This document shows, piece by piece, positions 34,033 to 42,024 of a DNA stretch of 64,000 bases (positions within the stretch are counted from its first letter, which is position 1; each line of letters begins with the position of its first letter). The notes beneath the pieces are model-generated. The model did no database searches, was not told the DNA's origin, and saw only the letters and a program-made list of their open reading frames with translations. This stretch comes from UBA6163 sp041753075. GTDB lineage: Bacteria; Planctomycetota; Planctomycetia; Pirellulales; Pirellulaceae. Where the stretch lies: assembly GCA_041753075.1 (NCBI GenBank), contig JBGSVE010000137.1, positions 1 through 64,000 on the forward strand, written 5' to 3'. Position numbers and translations under genes: made by a program.

Positions 34033-36442
34033 AACGACGTCGATGCAACAGGCACTGCTCTGGAAGGAAGTTCGTCAGGTCAGACCGCTGATTGTGCTGC
34101 TGCTGGCCATCGGCGGACTGTTGATTTTGGCATGGTCGGGCTTTTTTATGCAGACACGTGAGCTGGCCAGCATGCTGCGGTTCTTGCCGCTGATGTTGCC
34201 AACGATGTACGCCGCCGGTGTCAGCGCGGTATTGGTCAGTCAAGAGAAGGAGTTGCGCACGCTCGGCTGGTTGACGGCGATTCCGGTATCACCAGCGCAA
34301 TTGATTCTGTCAAAGTTCGCCGTCGCACTGGCGGGCTTGGTGGTGATGTGGGCTTGTTGTTTCGCAGCGATCTTTTTGATTGAAGCGAGTGGCTTGGTCG
34401 ATGGCATTTCATCACCGGCAATCGCCACCGCCGATGGTTATGACGCCGTTTATTTTCCCTTGCATTCAGCCTTTATATTGATCTGCGGCATGTTGACCGC
34501 GTGGCTGTTTAGGAATGCATTCGTCAGCTTGATCGCGATCGTTCCCTTGGCGCTATTGCCATTTATTGTCATGGCGTTGATTCGCTTGGTCACTCGCGCC
34601 CGCGAACGCTATGTGCCGACCATACTGGAAACACAGATCACGATCGCGGTCACGGTGCTGGCCACCGGCGCGCTGGCGTATTTGGCCTATCGGCTGGCGC
34701 TGAAACAATTGGCACCCGCCGAGGCACCGCGTGTCGACGAACATGCGCTCGCCTCGCTGGATGCTTGGCGACCGCCGACTCCTACTTCGGTGCCAAAGAC
34801 ACCGTTTCAATTTCCGCTCAGCTCGTTGATTTGGCAATCGCTGCATCACAACCGCCTGGCCTTGGCGGGCATCTTGGCAATGATCGCAATCGGAGTCACC
34901 AGTGCGACGCTGGTTCCACTGAGCTTCTCGGCGGCGCTGCTGCCGCTGATTGGATTGCTGGGTATCTCGTGGTTAGGCGTTTTTGTATTCTCCGGTGATG
35001 GCAGCCAGCGCGGGCTACGATTCCTGGCCGATCGCGGTGCCGCACCGACGATCCTGTGGTGGGGACGGCAAGCCATTGGTCTCAGTCTTGTTGCTTGTGG
35101 TGTGCTGCTATTTGCAGCGCTATCGTGGTGGACGCTCAACAATCGCCATCGCGTTCAAGTTGACACACCATCGATCGCATTTGTCGGTCTTTTTTTCCTG
35201 CTGATTTACTCCGTTTCGCAGTGGGCGAGTCAGGTCGTTCGCTTGACTACTGCGGCGGCAATTGTGGCACCCCTGTTGTCATTGATGGCGAGCGGATGGT
35301 TGACTTTTGCCGGTATTGAATTGTCCGCGCCGCTGTGGCTGTTGATGTTTTGCATTTTGCTACCGCTGGTATCAAGTTGGTGGTCAATGCCACGCTGGAT
35401 GGACGGCGACCATGGGATTCAGTTTTACCTTTGGTCGCTCGTTGGACTGGTGCCATTTTTGTTCATACCCTTTTTGCCGTTTGCGATCGATGTCGCGCAA
35501 TCGCCGCGGATGTCAACCGCGCGACAATTCGCACTGCGGGCCGAGGCGAATTCGATCCCCCGCACCGACACCGACATCTGGCAACTAAAACGTGAACCCG
35601 AGCCACCATTGAACTTGGAACAAGATCAAGAGCTGACCGGCCAAGCTGCGTTGGCGCTGTATCAGGCCAGATCGGCCAGCGCGAGCAACGCTTTCAATTT
35701 CGCACCGCTTCGCAGTGGCCCGCGCTATCAGGTTTATGCCGAACGCAACTTGCTCGATTCCGTTTTGCAATGTGCGACCTACGCAGAACTCGCATGGCAA
35801 CATTCGCCGGACGACATCGCCGCTAAACAGGCGCTGCAGTGCTGGATCAGTGATCTGACGCTGCTTGCCGCCGGGCTGCGCCGCAGTGATCGTTGGATTG
35901 ATCAAGCTGCCGGCGACGCCGTCGAAATTTGGTTGACTCGATTGCTGATGAATGATTCCACGCGTGCCAAGCTGGATGCAGCGATTGTAAGCAGCGCGGT
36001 TGCATTGGTAGCCGATCAACCAGGACGAAGCGCGTCGCGGCGGCGAGCGGTACTGTTGTCTTGGACGCGGGCACACACCAGAGAAAAATGGTTCCATTAT
36101 CTCAATTTCGATGCGTCGGGCTGGGGCGGACCGATGACGGGTACAAAACGTTATTGGACGCAATCGCAAACCGTTTCCGCCGTCATTGATGCATCGTTGC
36201 GGCTTGTCGACGCGGGTGCTCAGGGTCAAGACACTCAGCCCATTCGACGTGAACTTCATCAACTCATCGTGGGCAACCAAATGGATTTCGTCGACGGTCC
36301 TTTCGCTGACCGCTTTCGCGTCGGCGCTGGGGGCACTTGGGCATTCTCGACCGACGATCTGTATCGTTATCCGGCGATGCAGTGGTTCGCTCCCTGGGAA
36401 ATCGTCGCCGTCCGGCTGGCTGTCCAGGAGAAAACACCATGA
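34025..36442 (+). CDS. Large ABC-transporter membrane protein with C-terminal soluble domain
   Basis: The ATG at 34025 gives about 805 residues (a GTG three codons earlier is possible). Two groups of hydrophobic helices are visible: about residues 20-240 (LIVLLLAIGGLLILAWSGF, LVVMWACCFAAIFLIEA and others) and about 275-500 (LAGILAMIAIGVTSATLVPL, LWLLMFCILLPLVSSW and others), suggesting about twelve spans in two sets, like an internally duplicated ABC-2 permease. Residues from about 510 are soluble, with no recognised motif (YAELAWQHSPDDIAAKQALQ). It overlaps the ATPase gene upstream and the next gene by ATGA. It is the likely partner of the ATPase. Confidence 0.8.
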   Translation: MNETTSMQQALLWKEVRQVRPLIVLLLAIGGLLILAWSGFFMQTRELASMLRFLPLMLPTMYAAGVSAVLVSQEKELRTLGWLTAIPVSPAQLILSKFAVALAGLVVMWACCFAAIFLIEASGLVDGISSPAIATADGYDAVYFPLHSAFILICGMLTAWLFRNAFVSLIAIVPLALLPFIVMALIRLVTRARERYVPTILETQITIAVTVLATGALAYLAYRLALKQLAPAEAPRVDEHALASLDAWRPPTPTSVPKTPFQFPLSSLIWQSLHHNRLALAGILAMIAIGVTSATLVPLSFSAALLPLIGLLGISWLGVFVFSGDGSQRGLRFLADRGAAPTILWWGRQAIGLSLVACGVLLFAALSWWTLNNRHRVQVDTPSIAFVGLFFLLIYSVSQWASQVVRLTTAAAIVAPLLSLMASGWLTFAGIELSAPLWLLMFCILLPLVSSWWSMPRWMDGDHGIQFYLWSLVGLVPFLFIPFLPFAIDVAQSPRMSTARQFALRAEANSIPRTDTDIWQLKREPEPPLNLEQDQELTGQAALALYQARSASASNAFNFAPLRSGPRYQVYAERNLLDSVLQCATYAELAWQHSPDDIAAKQALQCWISDLTLLAAGLRRSDRWIDQAAGDAVEIWLTRLLMNDSTRAKLDAAIVSSAVALVADQPGRSASRRRAVLLSWTRAHTREKWFHYLNFDASGWGGPMTGTKRYWTQSQTVSAVIDASLRLVDAGAQGQDTQPIRRELHQLIVGNQMDFVDGPFADRFRVGAGGTWAFSTDDLYRYPAMQWFAPWEIVAVRLAVQEKTP

Positions 36443-37845
36443 CGTCACCAATCGTCACTGCCCTGCGGGGAACCCGTGCTCGCAATGACCGCTTCTATTG
36501 GTATCTGATTGCCCTGCCTCCGCTGTTGGTCGCATTCTTGCTGTCCATCGGTTTCGTTCGTGATCAAACTCGAGCGAGGAACAACCGGTGGTGGTCGCAG
36601 TATCAGCAGCGTCAAGGCATCCCGACCGACGAGAGCTCGCTGGTCCAATTTTTCGCTGCCAACTCGAGCACCGAGCATAGCGCAGCCTGGATGCAGATTG
36701 CTGCGGCAGCGCATTTCATCGAATCCCAGACCTGGCCGTTGGTAGATCACGTCAGCGACCTCGACCTGCTGGTGCCGCAAGGTGAAGTCTGGCCAGCGGA
36801 ACCGATCGCCAGCCAGTTTGGCAAACTGGGTGCCCCCGTCATCGCACGAATCGAAGCGATCCCCGCTGCCGACAAACCAGCTTGGTTTCCCGAGGTAATG
36901 GCGGCGGAAACGGTTCGCTTTCCCTATATCGCTGACCACCGAACCGTGACGCGGATCATTCTGCATGACTTTCGCATCGCGTATCACGCGGGCGAAACCG
37001 ATCGGGCATTGCGCGACATCAAGTCGATCAGCAAACTTAGCATCGCCTATGACGGCCACCATCGATTGGTCGAGGAATTGGTTCAGACTGCGGTTGAAAG
37101 CATCCAGGATGGCGCGATTCGTAAGTCATTGGCCCATGAGTTTTGGTCTGCGGAGCAATTGCAAGGCTTGCGCGACGTGCTTGCCGCCCGAAAACCGCTG
37201 GATGTGCGCTGGCATAATATGCTTGACGAAGAACAAATATTCGTCGCGGCAAACATGAGGAAACTGCCAATGGTGCAAAACCGAAATGGTCGATCGACGG
37301 GATTCGCCGGTGCCAATCAAAATCTGTTCAGATCGCTGCGACAAATCCCCGACGTCGGCAGCGTTGACTTTGGCAGCACGGTCTTTGACATCTTCAACAG
37401 TACGTCAACGCCACGGCGACATCAGGCGGTCAGCATCACGGCGATCCCGCTGGCAACCGAGCAGCAACTACTCGCATCGCTAACGCCGGCGTTCGCTGCC
37501 GCTGCCGAAACCTTCGTCCGCCGCCGAATCGATCGCGACTGGACGGTTTGCGCCGTCGGGCTGAAACAGTTCCAGCTTCGCTTCAAACGGTTTCCCGATC
37601 GCTTGGACCAACTTGCCGACGTTGGTTTGACGCCCGATCAATGGACCGCCATCAACTCGCGTATCTACGGATCAAAACCGTTCGGCTATCGCGTCAGCGC
37701 GGACGGCTCCGCCGCAACGTTGTGGACCGGTGACACGATACAAAACATCCGTTACGACAGCAGCCCACCACCTCAGCCGCCCAGTGAAATCGAAAACGAA
37801 CCATTCGCCGGCCTCACGGACCATTTTGAAACAATAATTCGGTGA
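36439..37845 (+). CDS. Membrane-anchored hypothetical protein of the ABC operon
   Basis: The ATG at 36439 overlaps the permease stop (ATGA) and gives 468 residues. One N-terminal membrane helix (about 20-40, YWYLIALPPLLVAFLLSIGF) follows a basic start; the remaining 420 residues are soluble and mostly helical, presumably outside the cytoplasm. A C-terminal part (KRFPDRLDQLADVGLTPDQW) resembles a short motif common in planctomycete secreted hypotheticals ('grfPesLdeL'). No catalytic residues were recognised. Tight coupling indicates that it works with the transporter. Confidence 0.75.
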   Translation: MTSPIVTALRGTRARNDRFYWYLIALPPLLVAFLLSIGFVRDQTRARNNRWWSQYQQRQGIPTDESSLVQFFAANSSTEHSAAWMQIAAAAHFIESQTWPLVDHVSDLDLLVPQGEVWPAEPIASQFGKLGAPVIARIEAIPAADKPAWFPEVMAAETVRFPYIADHRTVTRIILHDFRIAYHAGETDRALRDIKSISKLSIAYDGHHRLVEELVQTAVESIQDGAIRKSLAHEFWSAEQLQGLRDVLAARKPLDVRWHNMLDEEQIFVAANMRKLPMVQNRNGRSTGFAGANQNLFRSLRQIPDVGSVDFGSTVFDIFNSTSTPRRHQAVSITAIPLATEQQLLASLTPAFAAAAETFVRRRIDRDWTVCAVGLKQFQLRFKRFPDRLDQLADVGLTPDQWTAINSRIYGSKPFGYRVSADGSAATLWTGDTIQNIRYDSSPPPQPPSEIENEPFAGLTDHFETIIR

Positions 37846-37851
37846 CGCTCA

Positions 37852-38658
37852 CTACCGAGTCACTGTGAGCGATTGTTGGCGGCGGATCTCGTACAGCATG
37901 ATTCCGGTGGCTACGGCGGCGTTTAACGAGGTGACTCGGCCGTGCATCGGAATGCAAACTCTTTGATCGCAGATCTGGAGTAATTCGGGCGATATTCCCG
38001 TTGCTTCGCTGCCAATAACCAACACCGTCGGTTTGCCAAGCAACGATTCCCACAGGCCCGTCGTGGTATTTGAATCCGCCGCGACGATCTGCATTGATTT
38101 GGCCTTCAACAACTGCGCCGCGGCGACAAGGTCACTCACGCGAGCGATCGGGACATGGTTGACCGCGCCCGAGGATGATCGTGCGACGTGAGGAGTGACC
38201 TCGGCCTGGCCGCGGTCGCCGATGATTACTCCATTCACCCCGGCTCCTTCACAACACCGCAGAATCGCGCCAAAATTGAAACTGTCTTGAATGCGATCGC
38301 AAATCACAACCAACGGCTGCGATCTTGTTTTTTCAGTGGCCAGCAGCGGCCCGACGTCGTCAATGGCGAGATAAGGAAACTGCCCCATCCGGGCTGCCAA
38401 TCCCTGGTGTTCGGTCGAATGAGTCAATAGTTCCAGACGTTTTGCATCGACGATCGTGACCGGAACGTTTTTGCTAAGCAAATTTGCAAAGCTCGGATGC
38501 GATTTGTCGTACGCTTGCTGGGTTGCGAAGACTTCAATGGCAGGCCACGTTCCCGTGCTGAGCGTCTCGGTGACGGCGTGAAGTCCCCACAACCAGCCCC
38601 GTTGATGGTTCCCGCTGAAGCGACCTGCTCTCGGTTTCTTGCCAGACGGTGGGGCCAT
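37852..38658 (-). CDS. SpoU-family rRNA 2'-O-methyltransferase (RlmB-like)
   Basis: A 268-residue SPOUT methyltransferase. N-terminal substrate-binding domain with LWGLHAVTETLSTGTWPAIEV; C-terminal knot domain with motif 1 DSFNFGAILRCCEGAGV, motif 2 VLVIGSEATGISPELL and motif 3 PMHGRVTSLNAAVATGIML. These match 23S rRNA Gm2251 methyltransferase RlmB, though motif 1 usually reads D-P-x-N-x-G-A-I-x-R. The ATG overlaps the stop of the upstream oxidoreductase gene by one base (TAATG), so both are cotranscribed. The target could be another rRNA or tRNA site. Confidence 0.88.
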   Translation of the reverse strand: MAPPSGKKPRAGRFSGNHQRGWLWGLHAVTETLSTGTWPAIEVFATQQAYDKSHPSFANLLSKNVPVTIVDAKRLELLTHSTEHQGLAARMGQFPYLAIDDVGPLLATEKTRSQPLVVICDRIQDSFNFGAILRCCEGAGVNGVIIGDRGQAEVTPHVARSSSGAVNHVPIARVSDLVAAAQLLKAKSMQIVAADSNTTTGLWESLLGKPTVLVIGSEATGISPELLQICDQRVCIPMHGRVTSLNAAVATGIMLYEIRRQQSLTVTR

Positions 38659-39701
38659 TAGGTCCTTTGCGGCAATTCCACTCGATTGCCGGTTAACGCG
38701 CTCTGATCGGCGGCATGCAGGATGCTGGCAGCGCGGAAGGCGTCGTCCAGATCGTTCAAACGACGCACCAGACTGGTCACGATCCGGTGAAATTGCGTTA
38801 GCAATTGTTCGCCAACGGGCAACTCGGTCTCGAGTGACTCCAGGTGTCGGCCCGCTTCGTCGAACCAGACCAAAGTTGACGGCAAATCGATAAACGCAAC
38901 GCCGCGTTCACAGCAGATTTGCATCGCCGACGGTGGCCGGAAACTGATCGCCTCATGCCAAGCCGCCGGAATGTATTGGCCACAACTAAGCTGGCACATC
39001 ACCTCCGGTGCATCCTTGATTGCCGGGAAGCGGAGGCTGAGGCATTGATAATCGCGCTCGTCTTCGAGCCCTGGAGATTCGCCGAACGGTGTGCCGCGAT
39101 GATGCACCAACGCCGTCACCGAGGATGCGTCGCGGGCGACGACATACCGGCACCAATCGATTAGCTCAATCAATTCGCGGCGACTTTCGGCCAGCGGTTC
39201 GGCATCGCATATACCACCCGGTTTAGAGGGAACAAGCGACAACCGCCGATGGCAAAAAACCAACCGCGGTGCACCGAGTTTGGTGGCGATCAACTCCTTG
39301 AGCCTTAATGTTGCCGGCGCAAAACGCCGCGGCAATTCCGCCATGAACGCAATGCCCGACTCGTCGACTTGCTCACGAATCGCCGCATCGGCAATCGGAT
39401 CAAATTGCGGATCGCCAGCCCAGTAAACCGCCTTGCCCGCATCGCAAGCCGCCAACACCGGCAGCCATCCATGCCACGATCGCTCAAGGATCAAGACCGC
39501 ATCAATATCGCTGCGATTGACCATCGCGCGATAGCCATCAACGACATCCGCCTGAAATTCTTGGGCAACCATTTCCGCCTTCTTGGCAACACCGCAACAG
39601 ACCGCGCGAACGGTGAATCGGTCGTGCAACATGCGCAGCGCCGGGCGATGGCGATTTTGCCAAGCCGTGCCAATTTCGATCAATCCAATCCGTAATTTCA
39701 T
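38658..39701 (-). CDS. Degenerate Gfo/Idh/MocA-family oxidoreductase
   Basis: The ATG at 39701 gives 347 residues (MKLRIGLIEIGTAWQNRHRP). The fold of the Gfo/Idh/MocA family is recognisable: N-terminal Rossmann-like strand, YRAMVNRSDIDAVLIL, HGWLPVLAACDAGKAVYW, and a C-terminal alpha/beta domain. Two signatures are altered: the nucleotide loop GxGxxxxxH is reduced to IGTAWQNRH, and the catalytic EKP motif is replaced by AGDP (VYWAGDPQFDP). NAD-linked dehydrogenase activity is therefore doubtful. It shares a transcript with the RlmB-like gene through a TAATG overlap. Confidence 0.75.
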   Translation of the reverse strand: MKLRIGLIEIGTAWQNRHRPALRMLHDRFTVRAVCCGVAKKAEMVAQEFQADVVDGYRAMVNRSDIDAVLILERSWHGWLPVLAACDAGKAVYWAGDPQFDPIADAAIREQVDESGIAFMAELPRRFAPATLRLKELIATKLGAPRLVFCHRRLSLVPSKPGGICDAEPLAESRRELIELIDWCRYVVARDASSVTALVHHRGTPFGESPGLEDERDYQCLSLRFPAIKDAPEVMCQLSCGQYIPAAWHEAISFRPPSAMQICCERGVAFIDLPSTLVWFDEAGRHLESLETELPVGEQLLTQFHRIVTSLVRRLNDLDDAFRAASILHAADQSALTGNRVELPQRT

Positions 39702-40028
39702 CGCCGTTCGTTGGTAAAGGGAGGAAAACTTTCCGCCCGGAATGCTAGCAAAAGATTTGCCGGGCGATGCCAAGTGCGGCTATTCACGACGCAAAAACAG
39801 GCAAGTAAAGGCGATTTCGCCTGCATTGCCACCTGGGTGGGATCAAATTGCCTCCACCGAGTCAAGGCCAACTTTTGCGAAAAGTTCAAAAAACTACTTG
39901 TTGTGAACATCGACTTACTTAAAATCTCGCCTCACCAAGCCGAACTCATAATCGGCAAAATCGTCAAAGTGTCCCCATTTTCCGCCGACACCAACGACGC
40001 TTATTTACTCGTTTGAAGGGATCTTCAC
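39702..40028. other. Divergent spacer with AT-rich palindrome
   Basis: A 327-bp spacer between the oxidoreductase (minus) and the thioredoxin-like gene (plus). It contains a perfect AACTTTT-GCG-AAAAGTT palindrome (39870-39886) and a small AGGCGA/TCGCCT hairpin near 39806-39820. GAAGGGAT, a plausible ribosome site, precedes the ATG at 40029. Nothing coding is supported. Confidence 0.4.
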
Positions 40029-40433
40029 ATGTTGTCACTGATACTTGTCGCCGCGTTGTTAACGGTTGCTGGCAGTTCACCTCAAACCCAGAACTACGCC
40101 GAGGCTTATCGTAAGTCGCAAGTGGAGGGTAAGCCATTGATGATAATTGTGAGTGCACAGTGGTGCCCGGCCTGCGTCACGTTGAAGGATACGACCATCC
40201 GTGATCTAGAGTCCTCAGGCCAGTTGTCAGAAGTTAATTTAGCGGTTGTTGACCGCGATGCCGAGCCTGAGCTGGCGAAGCAATTGATGCGCGAGCAAAA
40301 GGTTCCCCAGATCATCATGTTCTCCAAGACTGACACCGGACGTTGGGAGCGATCACAGTTAATTGGCTACCAACCCCAAGGTCCGGTTCGCAGCCTTATT
40401 CGCTCGGCCGTCTTGGCACTGCGCCGCGGTTAA
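40029..40433 (+). CDS. Secreted thioredoxin-like protein
   Basis: A 134-residue protein with a short signal peptide (MLSLILVAALLTVAGS). The thioredoxin active site is AQWCPACVTLKD (CPAC) and the cis-proline is in EQKVPQIIMF. The size and CxxC place it in the thioredoxin-fold family acting outside the cytoplasm, either in disulfide exchange or cytochrome maturation. A helix with the YAEAYRKSQVEGKPLMIIV pattern before the active site is typical of DsbD-gamma-like and DUF255-like thioredoxins. A GAAGGGAT ribosome site lies about 9 bp upstream. Confidence 0.85.
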   Translation: MLSLILVAALLTVAGSSPQTQNYAEAYRKSQVEGKPLMIIVSAQWCPACVTLKDTTIRDLESSGQLSEVNLAVVDRDAEPELAKQLMREQKVPQIIMFSKTDTGRWERSQLIGYQPQGPVRSLIRSAVLALRRG

Positions 40434-40591
40434 TTCGTCGAGTGCGGGAAACCGATTGAAGTGACCCAGGGTATTGCGGGTGTTTCGAGTTTCACATCGG
40501 GTTTCGTTGGTCGAACTGGGTTGACGAGTCAAATCTTCGGTTGATACAGCCATGCTCTTGCAGCGGGGTTCTGTATTCACCTGAGAAACTG

Positions 40592-41938
40592 ATGGCATTG
40601 AAACACGTTCGAATTGGCGGTGGCGTCCGCGCCGTCGGTTTACTGGCGCTGGCGTTTTTGTGGCCGGGTTTGTCCCGAGCCCAATTCATCGAAGAATCGG
40701 CACCTGTAATGATTGAGTCATCGTCGGCACCGCCGTCGGTGTTGGCCAACGAGCCGGCAGCCGACTTGATCGAGCCCGAGCCATCGCCCTCCGACGTTGC
40801 AGAACCGTTGGCCGCTGTGAAGCCCGCCAAAGCGACCGACGCGTCGATCATCGACTTCAACCCGTGGCGTCCGAAACGGCCCCAGCGATATATCGAAGCG
40901 GAGTATTTGTTGTGGTGGGCTGGCGATTCCAAACTGCCGGCGCTACTGAACAGTAACCCCGACGGCACCTCAATTCCCGATGCAGGTTTACCAGGGCCGA
41001 GCACGAGCTTGCTGTACGGCAACGAGAAGGTCGGCGATTGGCCTCATTCCGGAGTCCGATTGCGCGGCGGGCGATACATTGGCGAGTCCGGTATCTCGCG
41101 CGTCGAGGTCGATGGGCATTACTTGTTTCAAGGCACCGATAGTTTCGCAATCCGTTCGGTTGACGGCGATGAGATCTTGTCGCGTCCGTTCTTCAATTCT
41201 GGTCTAGGCCAATTCGATGCGCAACTGCTGAATTATCCCGGAATCGCGGACGGTCGGTTCAGCTCGGAATACAAGCGTCAGGCGTTCGGCTTTGACCCGC
41301 TATTGTTCTTTTGTCTCAGCTCGGACCAATGTCGCTGGACCGAGTTCTACACCGGCTACCGGTTCTTTTGGTTGCAGGACAACATCGAGTTAAGCGAGCG
41401 GATCGACATTCCCGCAGGCGGGCTCGTTGCACCAGGAACTTACTTTGACATTGAGGATGAGTTTACCGCGACGAACATCTACAACATGATTCCGTTGGGT
41501 TTAAGTTTCAGCGGTAATCGCGGCAATTGGATTTGGAATTTGCGTGGCGACATTGGTCTTGGGATCGTAAGCCAACAGGTTAAGATTCGCGGCCAATCTG
41601 ACTTCTACGTCGACAACGAACGCGACAGCCGCGAGGACGTTGGATTTTTGGCGTTGCAAACCAATCGTGGCAAACATGATCGAACTCGCTTCGCCTGGGT
41701 GCCGCAATTGTCCGCAAACATGAAACGTCAACTCGGAGATCGAACGTCGGTTCAGCTCGGCTACACACTGATGTATCTCGACAATGTGGTCAAAGCCGTC
41801 GATCACATTCCGACCGTGATCGACCCGGGCAACTTACCAACGCCGACGCCCGGTGCCGGTCCGGAGCCGCGGTTTGCGTTTCATGACAGTTCGATTTTGA
41901 TACATGGTTTCAATTTCGGATTGCAATTTGAGTATTAG
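40592..41938 (+). CDS. BBP7-family outer-membrane beta-barrel protein
   Basis: The ATG at 40592 gives 448 residues with a signal peptide (VRAVGLLALAFLWPGLSRAQ), an acidic/Pro linker (about 25-85) and the planctomycete BBP7 barrel starting RYIEAEYLLWWAGDSKLPAL. Later blocks include ARGxR-like GVRLRGGRYI, ELSERIDI, FTATNIYNMIPLGLSF, and the C-terminal HGFNFGLQFEY. These barrels are abundant in planctomycete outer membranes; their cargo is unknown. An earlier ATG (40541) would add a Cys-containing stretch ahead of the signal and is less likely. Confidence 0.85.
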   Translation: MALKHVRIGGGVRAVGLLALAFLWPGLSRAQFIEESAPVMIESSSAPPSVLANEPAADLIEPEPSPSDVAEPLAAVKPAKATDASIIDFNPWRPKRPQRYIEAEYLLWWAGDSKLPALLNSNPDGTSIPDAGLPGPSTSLLYGNEKVGDWPHSGVRLRGGRYIGESGISRVEVDGHYLFQGTDSFAIRSVDGDEILSRPFFNSGLGQFDAQLLNYPGIADGRFSSEYKRQAFGFDPLLFFCLSSDQCRWTEFYTGYRFFWLQDNIELSERIDIPAGGLVAPGTYFDIEDEFTATNIYNMIPLGLSFSGNRGNWIWNLRGDIGLGIVSQQVKIRGQSDFYVDNERDSREDVGFLALQTNRGKHDRTRFAWVPQLSANMKRQLGDRTSVQLGYTLMYLDNVVKAVDHIPTVIDPGNLPTPTPGAGPEPRFAFHDSSILIHGFNFGLQFEY

Positions 41939-42024
41939 GCTGTGGTGGGCAGGAAGCCGGCGACGCAGTGCATTGTTTGGCGCGACGAGCGCATCGATAG
42001 TCTTCAACAAGGAAGTTTGGCCTG

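Noticed and set aside
35585..36451. Open frame of 288 codons on the minus strand
   Set aside because: Antisense to the ABC membrane protein, which is fixed by overlaps with both neighbours.
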